Source: a virus. Taken from it: a DNA stretch of 21,831 nucleotides. Below, piece by piece: positions 14,038-21,165 of this stretch. Each line of letters starts with the position of its first letter. Position 1 is the stretch's first letter. Below the pieces are notes generated by a model. It was not told the origin of the DNA. It worked only from the letters and a program-made list of their open reading frames with translations, and did not search any database. Where the stretch lies: the IMG/VR virus record IMGVR_UViG_3300035670_001361, positions 1 to 21,831 of that record; one strand, written 5' to 3'. The translations under genes were made by a program, and so were the position numbers.

Positions 14038-14209
14038 GTTTTTTATTATTTTTAAAAAATTCATCAAATTTTTCAATTAATTTTTCTTTGTGAGAAATTA
14101 ATTTGTTGTATTCTTTAGATGATGATTTATCATTGGTTTCCGACCTACCAATGTGTTTCATCGTCTCACCATAATCATAAATCATTGATTCTATATCTTT
14201 TAGATTCAT
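14021..14209 (-). CDS. Small helical hypothetical protein (62-64 aa)
   Basis: Lys/Glu/Ser-rich, probably two helices forming a coiled coil (NLKDIESMIYDYGETMKHIG and KLISHKEKLIEKFDEFFK). Unrecognised. Two starts are possible, ATG 14215 or 14209; a sigma-70-type promoter predicts transcription from about 14213, which favours 14209. Confidence 0.55.
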   Translation of the reverse strand: MNLKDIESMIYDYGETMKHIGRSETNDKSSSKEYNKLISHKEKLIEKFDEFFKNNKKLMKVD

Positions 14210-14212
14210 AAC

Positions 14213-14220
14213 CATAAATA
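14213..14220 (+). promoter_or_regulatory. Late-type box CATAAATA
   Basis: Lies 39 bases before ATG 14260 of the first trypsin-like gene and overlaps the -10 region of the leftward promoter by one base. This leader is longer than at the other late boxes. Confidence 0.4.
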
Positions 14221-14247
14221 GTATAGACCAAGAATCATTCTTGTCAA
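14220..14247 (-). promoter_or_regulatory. Sigma-70-type promoter with palindromic operator candidate
   Basis: Reverse strand TTGACA (14242-14247), 16-base spacer, TATACT (14220-14225). A 15-base inverted repeat CAAGAATCATTCTTG (14229-14243) fills the spacer and touches the -35, the usual place for a repressor site. Confidence 0.65.
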
Positions 14248-14259
14248 ATTTATTATATC

Positions 14260-15705
14260 ATGTATTTCAAAAATTATAATCCCACATTACATGATGTTTA
14301 TGTCTACGGAGATGGCAATACAGGATATCCTACAGGATTAAATACAAATTGCTTAATTTATGATGCTAGAAAATCTTATCAAGCAATTTCTCTGAGAGAA
14401 AGATCTTGGACCATCACTGGTCCTAGTGGTGGGCCACCAGAGGGAGCTACAGTAGGCGTTTATCCAAATTATTACAACATTGGATATCCTTTGTTCTGGT
14501 GGGTTTCCAAAACTATGCTTGGTGCCTGCACACACTTTAGTTCTGATATTCCATGTGACAGCATAGCAGGAGAACAATCTTTTGTCGTTAAAGAAACAGG
14601 TTTAACTGGTAGTTATGACAGATATTATTGGGATTCTGATTTAAGTAATAAAACATTTTATTCTAATTTTAGGGGAATATATAACGCATCAGAATATCAA
14701 CCATATGTCGATGTTCCAAGATATTTCAAGGGTTGGTCTGGAACCTCTTTAGCATGTGAAGAACAAGCTCCCGGTTTTGGTACAGGTAGCACTTTTTATC
14801 AAATAACGACGACCGACTACTCATTCTCTAGATTGCCAAGTACATCATCACCCAATCAATATAATGGAAAAGTATTAAAATCAATTTCTCCTCTATCTAT
14901 TTTAACACAAGAACAAGTTAAAGGTATTACAAGTTATTTGATATCAACAAATGATACTAACCCATTTGAACTTGGAAATATTGTATATGAATTTCCAGTA
15001 TCCGATGTTTATTTTTGGGGAGGAAATGATACTATACAGCCAGTTGCAAAAATTAGATTAGGATATAGACAAGTAGGTTTTATAACAGGATCGTTGTGGG
15101 ATAATACATCAATCAAATATAAGCGTGGACCATTTATCAGATTATTATTTGATGAGGAAGAAGAATCAATTTTATGGACTGGTGATTCTTCGGGATTATT
15201 ATTATATAAAAAAAATAATGAACTGTTTTCCATATCTTCACTTCTTACTACTGCTGGAAGAGGAGATTTGCATGCTTCTTCGTTGTTGCCACCAGTAGAA
15301 TACCTACGTCAAGAAACAGATATAGATGCATATTCTTATTTTTATTCTAATAGAGGCGTGGGTACTGCTGCCGGAACAAGTGGTTTCAGTGGATTACAAT
15401 TACAAATGGCAATTGCATTATCGAATGCCCAAAAACAAGCAACATTACTTTCAACTATACCAAACATTCCAACCGGATTGACTTTAGTTGGTGTTACTTA
15501 TTATGGAATAACATTAAATTGGACTGATACTTCAGATAACGAATCTGGTTTTAGAATCTATTATAAAAAATATGTACCATATCCAACTCCACCTTCAGGG
15601 TTAACATATTTGGAAAAAAATGAAACAGAGATTTTGTTATCGTTTACGGATAATTCAGTCAACGAAGATGGTTTTAAAATATATTCAGTAAGGGATTTAT
15701 ATTGA
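14260..15705 (+). CDS. Trypsin-like virion protein 1 with two FN3 N-half domains
   Basis: 481 residues. The N-terminus (NYNPTLHDVYVYGDG) is shared with two downstream paralogues. A PA-clan (chymotrypsin-like) layout is suggested by H92 in LGACTHF, D186 in TTTDYSF and S310 in WTGDSSG, in the correct order and at positions comparable with the paralogues. The C-terminal 80 residues hold two successive copies of the first half of a fibronectin-III domain (LNWTDTSDNESGFRIYY and LLSFTDNSVNEDGFKIY), each without the second half; the protein ends right after the second. It is probably a fibre or baseplate-tip protein acting outside the host cell, by context. Whether the protease site is active is unknown. 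It is coupled to the next gene by GAGGA overlapping its stop. Confidence 0.65.
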   Translation: MYFKNYNPTLHDVYVYGDGNTGYPTGLNTNCLIYDARKSYQAISLRERSWTITGPSGGPPEGATVGVYPNYYNIGYPLFWWVSKTMLGACTHFSSDIPCDSIAGEQSFVVKETGLTGSYDRYYWDSDLSNKTFYSNFRGIYNASEYQPYVDVPRYFKGWSGTSLACEEQAPGFGTGSTFYQITTTDYSFSRLPSTSSPNQYNGKVLKSISPLSILTQEQVKGITSYLISTNDTNPFELGNIVYEFPVSDVYFWGGNDTIQPVAKIRLGYRQVGFITGSLWDNTSIKYKRGPFIRLLFDEEEESILWTGDSSGLLLYKKNNELFSISSLLTTAGRGDLHASSLLPPVEYLRQETDIDAYSYFYSNRGVGTAAGTSGFSGLQLQMAIALSNAQKQATLLSTIPNIPTGLTLVGVTYYGITLNWTDTSDNESGFRIYYKKYVPYPTPPSGLTYLEKNETEILLSFTDNSVNEDGFKIYSVRDLY

Positions 15706-15708
15706 GGA
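15704..15708 (+). promoter_or_regulatory. Strong Shine-Dalgarno GAGGA overlapping a stop codon
   Basis: TTGAGGAATCTATG: the SD begins inside the TGA stop of the previous gene, 4 bases before ATG 15713. It contrasts with the SD-less starts behind late boxes. Confidence 0.7.
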
Positions 15709-15712
15709 ATCT

Positions 15713-17179
15713 ATGGCTTACATAATAAATTACGATCCAACTATTCATGATTTATATCTTTATCCATCTGGACCAACACTAGATAGAATTGGTGCTACGT
15801 ATACTTGGGTTTATCCAAATTCTTACAATTCAAGTTTATACATTAATTACATAGACAGTTTTTCACCTGGTGCTACTTTACCAACCATGGATTTTAGTGG
15901 ATTGGCATTAAGAAGAAAGGGGGCTTCAACAGTATTCAATCTTAGTGGTTTAGGGGGTGGTACTATGCCAGATTCTGCTTATTTTGATGGTCTAGCAAAA
16001 CCATCAGTATCTTGGAGCTATCCTCTTTCATATGAAAATAATGCAAATTTTTTCAGAAATGCTTCTACCTCTGAAGAGTTGGCAATAGTAAATGATTATA
16101 ATCACTGGAATAATGGTGAAGTTCCAGCATGTTTGATAAGCCCAATGCATGTATGGGCTGGTGGACACATGTTTGAGCCATTTATGGGTCCAAGTGGAAA
16201 CAGTGGTCCATTTAGATATGAATATGGAACTACAAATGACCCTTATATTGATTTGAAGTTTTTAGGAAAAGATAATACAATATATGAAAAAAGAGCTAGA
16301 TTGGCTTTCTTTGTAAATGATTGTGAGGATAGCCAATGTGCGGCAGAATGTTGTACTCCAAGTTTTAAAACATATGACAATAGTTATTTTCAAAATTCTG
16401 TTTTAGGAAAAACATTTGGTACTGAAAATACTTTAGATACTGCAATTCTGGAATTAGAAGAACCATTTAGAAGTCGTGAAATAGAAAACTTAAAAATATA
16501 TAAAATGGCAAATTTAAGTTCTTGGCCAAATGGAAAACCAGTTTTCCTCGTAAATCCAAATGGGGCAGTAACTGTGTGGAGATGTTCGTTGGGATCTTAT
16601 GATACACAATATTATTTTGATTCAAATTTATTTAAAACAACTCATAGTAAAATTCCTTATCAAGGATACATAAATTTAGATTATGAAAAAGGACAATCTG
16701 GTTATTATAATGTTTCAACTGCTCCATTTTTTGGAGATAGCTGCAATTTAGTTTTTGGATATCATGATGGAATAAAAGAAACCGTTTTATTGGGACAAAG
16801 AAACGCCCCACAAAATTTGTCTTATGATGGTTTTAGTGGTTATTCATCTAGATTTTTTGGAGCGCTTAAAGACTGGGTTTATCAAAGAACCACGGATGTA
16901 ATGGGTGTAGGGTATCACATTGGGTGGATTGATTATAGCGTTGAAACTGACTGCATTCAATTTGAAGGAAAAGTTTACACCAAAAAAGATTCTATTTCAA
17001 ATATAGTGGGCAATACAGGAACAACTTATATTTTTGGTGGACTTACCAAAGGAACAACGTATTCAATCATAGTTGCTGCTTTTACGGAAAACAACAATGC
17101 CACAGTAGGATTTTCTGGATTTGCAGGACCAATTACAGTTACTACAAATCTTACAGGTGGAAGCCCATTATTAGGTTAA
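15713..17179 (+). CDS. Trypsin-like virion protein 2 with FN3 C-half domain
   Basis: 488 residues, a paralogue of the 14260 and 17515 products (start NYDPTIHDLYLYPSGPT). The trypsin-like order is clear: H152 in CLISPMHVWAGGHMF, D242 in NTLDTAILELEEPF (very like the DIALL motif) and S343 in FFGDSCNLVFGY. YNHWNNG (129-135) and VFLVNPNGAVTV (277-288) are shared with the 17515 product. A Cys-rich insertion (about 204-214, with NDCEDSQCAAECC) lies in the protease-like part. The C-terminus (about 410-488) contains only the second half of an FN3 domain (GNTGTTYIFGGLTKGTTYSI). The oxyanion Gly after the Ser is altered (GDSCN rather than GDSGG), so activity is uncertain. Confidence 0.65.
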   Translation: MAYIINYDPTIHDLYLYPSGPTLDRIGATYTWVYPNSYNSSLYINYIDSFSPGATLPTMDFSGLALRRKGASTVFNLSGLGGGTMPDSAYFDGLAKPSVSWSYPLSYENNANFFRNASTSEELAIVNDYNHWNNGEVPACLISPMHVWAGGHMFEPFMGPSGNSGPFRYEYGTTNDPYIDLKFLGKDNTIYEKRARLAFFVNDCEDSQCAAECCTPSFKTYDNSYFQNSVLGKTFGTENTLDTAILELEEPFRSREIENLKIYKMANLSSWPNGKPVFLVNPNGAVTVWRCSLGSYDTQYYFDSNLFKTTHSKIPYQGYINLDYEKGQSGYYNVSTAPFFGDSCNLVFGYHDGIKETVLLGQRNAPQNLSYDGFSGYSSRFFGALKDWVYQRTTDVMGVGYHIGWIDYSVETDCIQFEGKVYTKKDSISNIVGNTGTTYIFGGLTKGTTYSIIVAAFTENNNATVGFSGFAGPITVTTNLTGGSPLLG

Positions 17180-17182
17180 ATA
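17176..17182 (+). promoter_or_regulatory. Late-type box TTAAATA containing upstream stop codon
   Basis: TAA 17177-17179 ends the 15713 gene; ATG 17189 follows the box by 6 bases. Confidence 0.5.
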
Positions 17183-17188
17183 TTATAG

Positions 17189-17515
17189 ATGTCACAAACA
17201 ATAGACATAAACGGTGTTGAGTATTTGCTTGGAGCAACGGTAGGTCCTGTTTCAGGAACAGGTGGTACTGGCTCTTATTTTTTGAATACTCTTTTACCGG
17301 GTTTCACATATTCTATAGTTTTAACTTCTTACAACAATAATGGCTATAGTGGGTATGTTGGACCAATTGAATATTATGTTAAAGAAGGGCCTTTTCCAAA
17401 TCCACCTAAAAATGTTTCTACAACAAGATTGGATATTGGTACATTGGCTATAACTTTTGAAGATCAGTCAAATACAGAGACAGGTTTTAAAATTTTTTAC
17501 CATAGAGTTACATAA
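17189..17515 (+). CDS. Small FN3-fragment protein (C-half then N-half)
   Basis: The 108-residue product consists only of fibronectin-III pieces. Residues about 8-65 match the second half of the domain (EYLLGATVGPVSG, then GFTYSIVLTSYNNNGYSGY). Residues about 72-107 match the first half of another domain (PPKNVSTTRLDIGTLAITFE, then TETGFKIFY). The order is therefore reversed relative to a complete domain. Its C-half is closely related to that of the 17515 product (YTLGATVAAVPG). The stop and the next ATG overlap by one base (TAATG), so the next gene is probably co-translated. It is likely a linker or tip subunit of the same fibre. Confidence 0.65.
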   Translation: MSQTIDINGVEYLLGATVGPVSGTGGTGSYFLNTLLPGFTYSIVLTSYNNNGYSGYVGPIEYYVKEGPFPNPPKNVSTTRLDIGTLAITFEDQSNTETGFKIFYHRVT

Positions 17516-18879
17516 TGGCATATGTAATAAATTACAATCCATCACAGCACGATTTGTATAATTTTCCATCTGGACCAACAATTGATCCAACTGATTGGAG
17601 AAACAACAGACAAGTTTCTGGTGTCTGTTATAATAGCAATTTATATATAAAAAATGCAGGAGCATGTGGGTTTACTTTTTTTATTGATTTTAGTGGTATG
17701 GATGTTAGACCAAGGGGCTGTCCCGCATATGGTTTTGACCAGTATGCCAACAACGCCGGATATACTTATTCTGGTTTGTGTTTTAATTCCCCAACTAGCT
17801 ATACTTATCCATACATACTGACAAGTTTTAATGGTGTTTTTCCTGATCCAATTAGTGAACCTGGTAGCATTTTAACTCAAACCCAACAGCTAGCTTATTA
17901 TTATCCAGGTATCCCCACCGCGGATTTTACAGTTGCCAAAAATTATAATTGTTGGAATAACGGTGTTTTTGCAAAAATACTAATAAGTCCAAAGCATTTT
18001 ATTTCTACATTGCATTTTACTGGTTCAAATTATATTCAAGGTGGTAGTGTCAAATTTATAGGAAAAAATAATCAAGAATATTACAAAACTTTTAATACTG
18101 CATTTATATTTTCTCCTTTCAATGTTAATGGAAATGCACCCGGCTATCCTCAAGGATATAATTTCCCTTCCCTTGCACAAGATTTACATTTGTTTGAATT
18201 AACAGAAGAATTAACAGAAGAAGAATTGGAACAAATAAAAGTTTATGATTTGATTGATATAAGTTCCGTTCCATCTACCGTACCAATATTTCGTGTAAAT
18301 CCACAAGGAGTAGTTACAGTTGTAACAGAAAATCCCCTACGAGGATTTACATCATATTATAATCCAAGTACAAATACTTCAGTGCCTTATTATGGGTACA
18401 ACGCTGGTGGTATATCTTTTGCTTTTGAAACTTTATGGTCTGGAGACAGTGGAACACCGACATTTGTTTGGGATCCGGTATTACAAGATACTTGTTTTTA
18501 TAAATTATACTTTGGTGGAAATGGATATGATACAAGATTTCCAAATGTAAGTCAAACATATACAGCTTTACAAAAATGGATACACGATCAAATTGGCTAT
18601 ACTATAGGTCTTATTACCTACAATCAACAACCACCACCAAGTGGACCAGAAACATTCTATGCGAATGGATTGACCTATACACTTGGTGCTACAGTAGCAG
18701 CAGTTCCAGGAAATGCAGGCACAACAAGAGGAATAATTAGTGGTTTAGATCAAGGTGTTACATATAATTTTATAGTTGTGGCCTATAATGCAAATGGTTT
18801 TTCTGGGTATGCTATTATAAATGATGTTCATATTCCACCATTGGAAATAGATGGTGATGGACCTATACTTGATGTATAA
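17515..18879 (+). CDS. Trypsin-like virion protein 3 with FN3 C-half domain
   Basis: 454 residues, paralogous to the 15713 product. The trypsin-like set is the best preserved of the three: H167 in LISPKHFISTLHF, D223 in LAQDLHLFEL and S312 in WSGDSGTPTF, with the GDSG-x-P form of active serine peptidases. YNCWNNG (144-150) and IFRVNPQGVVTV (258-269) align with protein 2. The C-terminal 75 residues are a lone second half of an FN3 domain (NAGTTRGIISGLDQGVTYNF and VVAYNANGFSGY). No signal peptide is visible, consistent with a virion part rather than a secreted enzyme. The stop codon TAA is inside the TATAAATA box of the next gene. Confidence 0.68.
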   Translation: MAYVINYNPSQHDLYNFPSGPTIDPTDWRNNRQVSGVCYNSNLYIKNAGACGFTFFIDFSGMDVRPRGCPAYGFDQYANNAGYTYSGLCFNSPTSYTYPYILTSFNGVFPDPISEPGSILTQTQQLAYYYPGIPTADFTVAKNYNCWNNGVFAKILISPKHFISTLHFTGSNYIQGGSVKFIGKNNQEYYKTFNTAFIFSPFNVNGNAPGYPQGYNFPSLAQDLHLFELTEELTEEELEQIKVYDLIDISSVPSTVPIFRVNPQGVVTVVTENPLRGFTSYYNPSTNTSVPYYGYNAGGISFAFETLWSGDSGTPTFVWDPVLQDTCFYKLYFGGNGYDTRFPNVSQTYTALQKWIHDQIGYTIGLITYNQQPPPSGPETFYANGLTYTLGATVAAVPGNAGTTRGIISGLDQGVTYNFIVVAYNANGFSGYAIINDVHIPPLEIDGDGPILDV

Positions 18880-18882
18880 ATA
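18875..18882 (+). promoter_or_regulatory. Late promoter TATAAATA containing upstream stop codon
   Basis: Exact octamer; TAA 18877-18879 ends the 17515 gene. ATG 18888 follows after 5 bases. Confidence 0.65.
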
Positions 18883-18887
18883 ATTTT

Positions 18888-19739
18888 ATGATTGTCAAAA
18901 AAGGAAATAAATTTTTAGTGATGGATTCTAAGGGAGAAAAAATTCTTGGAACTCATTCTACAAAAAATGAAGCAGAAGATCAATTGACTGCTATACATAT
19001 TTCTCAACAAAAAAGAAAATCATTCAAAGAACATTTAGAAGAAGCTAATTCACTTACTCTGCAATATCATGACACATTAAATCCAGAATTGTGGGAAGAA
19101 AATAAATTAAAAGCAGATGTAAGAGATAAATTAATACAAATAGCAAATGTTTGGACCAATTTTGCTAAAATACCAGCTGAAGCTATTGAAGATGTTTTGT
19201 TTGTTGGTGGGAATGCAAATTACAATTACACACCTTTTTCCGATATAGATTTACATATATTAGTAGACAAAGAAAAAATTGCAGACTGTCCAGAAATATT
19301 AGATGAATATTTGAAAGATAAAAAACTTCTTTGGGCACATTCCCATGATATAAAAATACATGGTCATGATGTTGAAGTTTACGCTCAAGATATAAATGAA
19401 CAAGTTCCAGTCAATCAAGGTTGCTACAGTGTAGTTGATGATGAATGGGTTAAAGAGCCAACAATTGAAGAAGTTGATTTAGAAGATCCAGAGATACAAG
19501 TTAAAGTCAATGATATGAAGGCAAAGATTGATAGCATGATAACTTCAAAAGTTAGTGATGAATCTTTTGAAAAATTAAAAGATAAATTTAAATCTATGAG
19601 ATCTGCTGGACTCAAAAAAGCTGGTGAATTTTCTGTAGAAAATTTAGTATTTAAAGAACTTAGAAATTTGGGATATTTGGATAAAGTAAATGATTATATT
19701 TTATCAAGTCAAGATGAAAGATTGAGCCTTAAAAATTAA
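18888..19739 (+). CDS. Nucleotidyltransferase-fold protein (pol-beta superfamily)
   Basis: 283 residues. Residues 1-40 form a small beta-beta-alpha domain (FLVMDSKGEKILGTHSTKNE, then AEDQLTAIHI) seen in other phage proteins. It is followed by FKEHLEEA with a possible prohead cut after L50-E51-E52. The central domain has the nucleotidyltransferase signature GGNANYNYTPFSDIDLHILV with G107-G108, S118 and D119-x-D121, and a third acidic position at E163 in DVEVYAQ. The Lys-rich C-terminal part is helical. If active it would transfer a nucleotide to a protein, RNA or small molecule; the target is unknown. The late box and L-x-E site suggest it could be packaged and injected, which is inference. 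Confidence 0.7.
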   Translation: MIVKKGNKFLVMDSKGEKILGTHSTKNEAEDQLTAIHISQQKRKSFKEHLEEANSLTLQYHDTLNPELWEENKLKADVRDKLIQIANVWTNFAKIPAEAIEDVLFVGGNANYNYTPFSDIDLHILVDKEKIADCPEILDEYLKDKKLLWAHSHDIKIHGHDVEVYAQDINEQVPVNQGCYSVVDDEWVKEPTIEEVDLEDPEIQVKVNDMKAKIDSMITSKVSDESFEKLKDKFKSMRSAGLKKAGEFSVENLVFKELRNLGYLDKVNDYILSSQDERLSLKN

Positions 19740-19745
19740 TAAATA
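19740..19745 (+). promoter_or_regulatory. Late-type core TAAATA next to a stop codon
   Basis: TAA stop (19737-19739) is followed immediately by TAAATA, 28 bases before ATG 19774. Confidence 0.35.
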
Positions 19746-19773
19746 ATATCAGAAGAACTGGAATCTAATAAAA

Positions 19774-20451
19774 ATGGAACACGAATCAAATAAAAAAATT
19801 ACCTTTGTCCATCTTGTTGAAAAACTTCTTAATGAAGCTAAAAAGAAGAAAGATAAGGCAGAAGGAAAAGGAAAAGCCAAAGAAAAAATGGCTGATAAAG
19901 ACTATGATGGTGATGGTAAAGTAGAAACCTCAAAAGAGGAATACTTTGGTTCCAAAGATAAAGCAATCAAGAAGGCAATGGGAAAGAAAGAAATTGTTTC
20001 CAAGGACAAGAAAAAAGTTCTAAAGGAAGGAACATCCATTAGTGATGGAAAGTTTACTTATGGTGGTTTTCCAAGAATTCTAAAAGAGGAAGAGAAAAAG
20101 AGCCCAGAATATTTCATTCCAGCAAACCCTAAAGAACAAGAAGAACACAAAGATAATCCAGCAACAGTTGGTATGGGTGAAATGCATAAACTATTATCTG
20201 GCCCCAGCCACCCTTTAATGGCTGGTCAGGTTAAAGGTGGACCAAGAGGTGTTCCAGATGAAGTCAGAAAAGAAGCCCTAGCACATTTAGAAACTTTACA
20301 AAAGCATCCAAAAGGTAAAGTTGAAGGATATGGCCCTGAGCATGAATTTTATAAACAAGCAAAAGCTGCACATAAATTCTTCAAGAGTACATTCCCAGAA
20401 TTTGGTGTAGCTAGTCACATCAAAGACGAATATAATCTAGAAAACGAATAA
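19774..20451 (+). CDS. Lys/Glu-rich protein with EF-hand-like loop
   Basis: 225 residues. The N-terminal amphipathic peptide (ITFVHLVEKLLNEA) has a possible prohead cut after L19-N20-E21. A calcium-loop-like stretch follows, DYDGDGKVETSKEE, with D43/D45/D47, G48 and V50 in EF-hand order but K54 where the twelfth position is normally Glu (E55 follows). After it comes a helix (KDKAIKKAMGKKE). The C-terminal half (about 130-225) looks globular, with a helix-rich end (EHEFYKQAKAAHKFFKSTF). I recall the D.DGDGK.E....EY...KDKAIKKA pattern from marine phage proteins of unknown role. It is probably capsid-internal by analogy. Confidence 0.6.
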   Translation: MEHESNKKITFVHLVEKLLNEAKKKKDKAEGKGKAKEKMADKDYDGDGKVETSKEEYFGSKDKAIKKAMGKKEIVSKDKKKVLKEGTSISDGKFTYGGFPRILKEEEKKSPEYFIPANPKEQEEHKDNPATVGMGEMHKLLSGPSHPLMAGQVKGGPRGVPDEVRKEALAHLETLQKHPKGKVEGYGPEHEFYKQAKAAHKFFKSTFPEFGVASHIKDEYNLENE

Positions 20452-20459
20452 TTTAAATC

Positions 20460-20786
20460 ATGGACCCATACATCAAACATCTAAATGAGTTAGTTTATAC
20501 AGTTCAAGCACTTTCAGAAGAACTTGAGATTGCATATGAGATTATAGACAATCTTTTTGAAGATGAAGACTATGATCTAAAAGAAGAAGTTCTTCTTGAA
20601 AAGAAAAAATGGATTCAAGCAGCTATTGAAAAAGAAGGTTCACTACGCAAGAGTCTCAAGACAAAAGAAGGAAAGAACATTCCTGTATCCAAGCTTGAGA
20701 AGGCTGCTTCCAAAAGCGGTAAAACAGGCAAGAGAGCAAGACTTGCTCTTACTCTTCGTAAATTAGCCAAGAAGAAAAAAGACTAA
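20460..20786 (+). CDS. Small protein with basic C-terminal phage module
   Basis: 108 residues. An acidic helical N-half (ELEIAYEIIDNLFEDEDYDL) is followed by a basic module starting KKWIQAAIEKEGSLRKSL and continuing KNIPVSKLEKAASKSGKTGK. I recognise this W-I-Q.AI...G.L...L....G..IP...L..AA as a short domain repeated in many phage proteins, function unknown. L-L-E (45-47) sits exactly at the junction, so a gp21-like protease could release the 61-residue basic part. It is the last gene before the terminator. It has no exact late box; TTTAAATC precedes the ATG. Confidence 0.65.
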   Translation: MDPYIKHLNELVYTVQALSEELEIAYEIIDNLFEDEDYDLKEEVLLEKKKWIQAAIEKEGSLRKSLKTKEGKNIPVSKLEKAASKSGKTGKRARLALTLRKLAKKKKD

Positions 20787-20788
20787 TA

Positions 20789-20845
20789 CCCTAGGAATAG
20801 TATTCTTAGGCCGACAACCCCGTGAAGTGCGGGGTTGTTTCTTTT
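20789..20845 (+). terminator. Strong rho-independent terminator with preceding hairpin
   Basis: ACAACCCC (20814-20821) pairs with GGGGTTGT (20831-20838) around a 9-base loop and is followed by TTCTTTT. A second inverted repeat (20790-20799 with 20801-20810) precedes it. The T-run reaches into the stop codon of the convergent gene. It ends the rightward block. Confidence 0.88.
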
Positions 20846-21164
20846 AGCAATCTGTGTGACGATAATAATCCATGACTTCAACATGATCTTCAAGATCATG
20901 GAATCTCTTCATCACCTGCATCTTGATATCGTATGCACGGGCTGAGATGTCAAGATATTCCTTTTTGTCATAGTATTTGTCTGGAAACTTGGCAATGATC
21001 TTGCCAATCTCTTCACAAGCATTTGCATACTCGTTCAGAAGAATCTTGACAGGCATAAAACTAATTCTCTCTTGGAATTGCTTTTCATCCATGTCAATGA
21101 AGAATGGAGTGGTCTTCCAAGGAATTGTTTTTGTGACGATTTTTTTAATTTTTTTCTTTGCCAT
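20844..21164 (-). CDS. Helical hypothetical protein
   Basis: The 106-residue product is unrecognised. Basic N-terminus (MAKKKIKKIVTK), then mostly helices (LLNEYANACEEIGKIIAKF, YLDISARAYDIKMQVMKRF) and a His/Asp-rich C-terminus. It follows the GroES-like gene as TAATATG with GGAGAG as Shine-Dalgarno, so the two are co-translated. A partner role in chaperonin-assisted folding is possible but unsupported. Confidence 0.6.
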   Translation of the reverse strand: MAKKKIKKIVTKTIPWKTTPFFIDMDEKQFQERISFMPVKILLNEYANACEEIGKIIAKFPDKYYDKKEYLDISARAYDIKMQVMKRFHDLEDHVEVMDYYRHTDC

Positions 21165-21165
21165 A

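Noticed and set aside
14260-17515. Sequencing error or programmed frameshift joining the FN3-bearing genes into one
   Set aside because: Each gene begins with its own conserved start region or promoter box, and stops fall at natural boundaries with a strong SD, TTAAATA or TAATG. A frameshift would not restore the order of FN3 halves in one simple step. It remains a weaker alternative.
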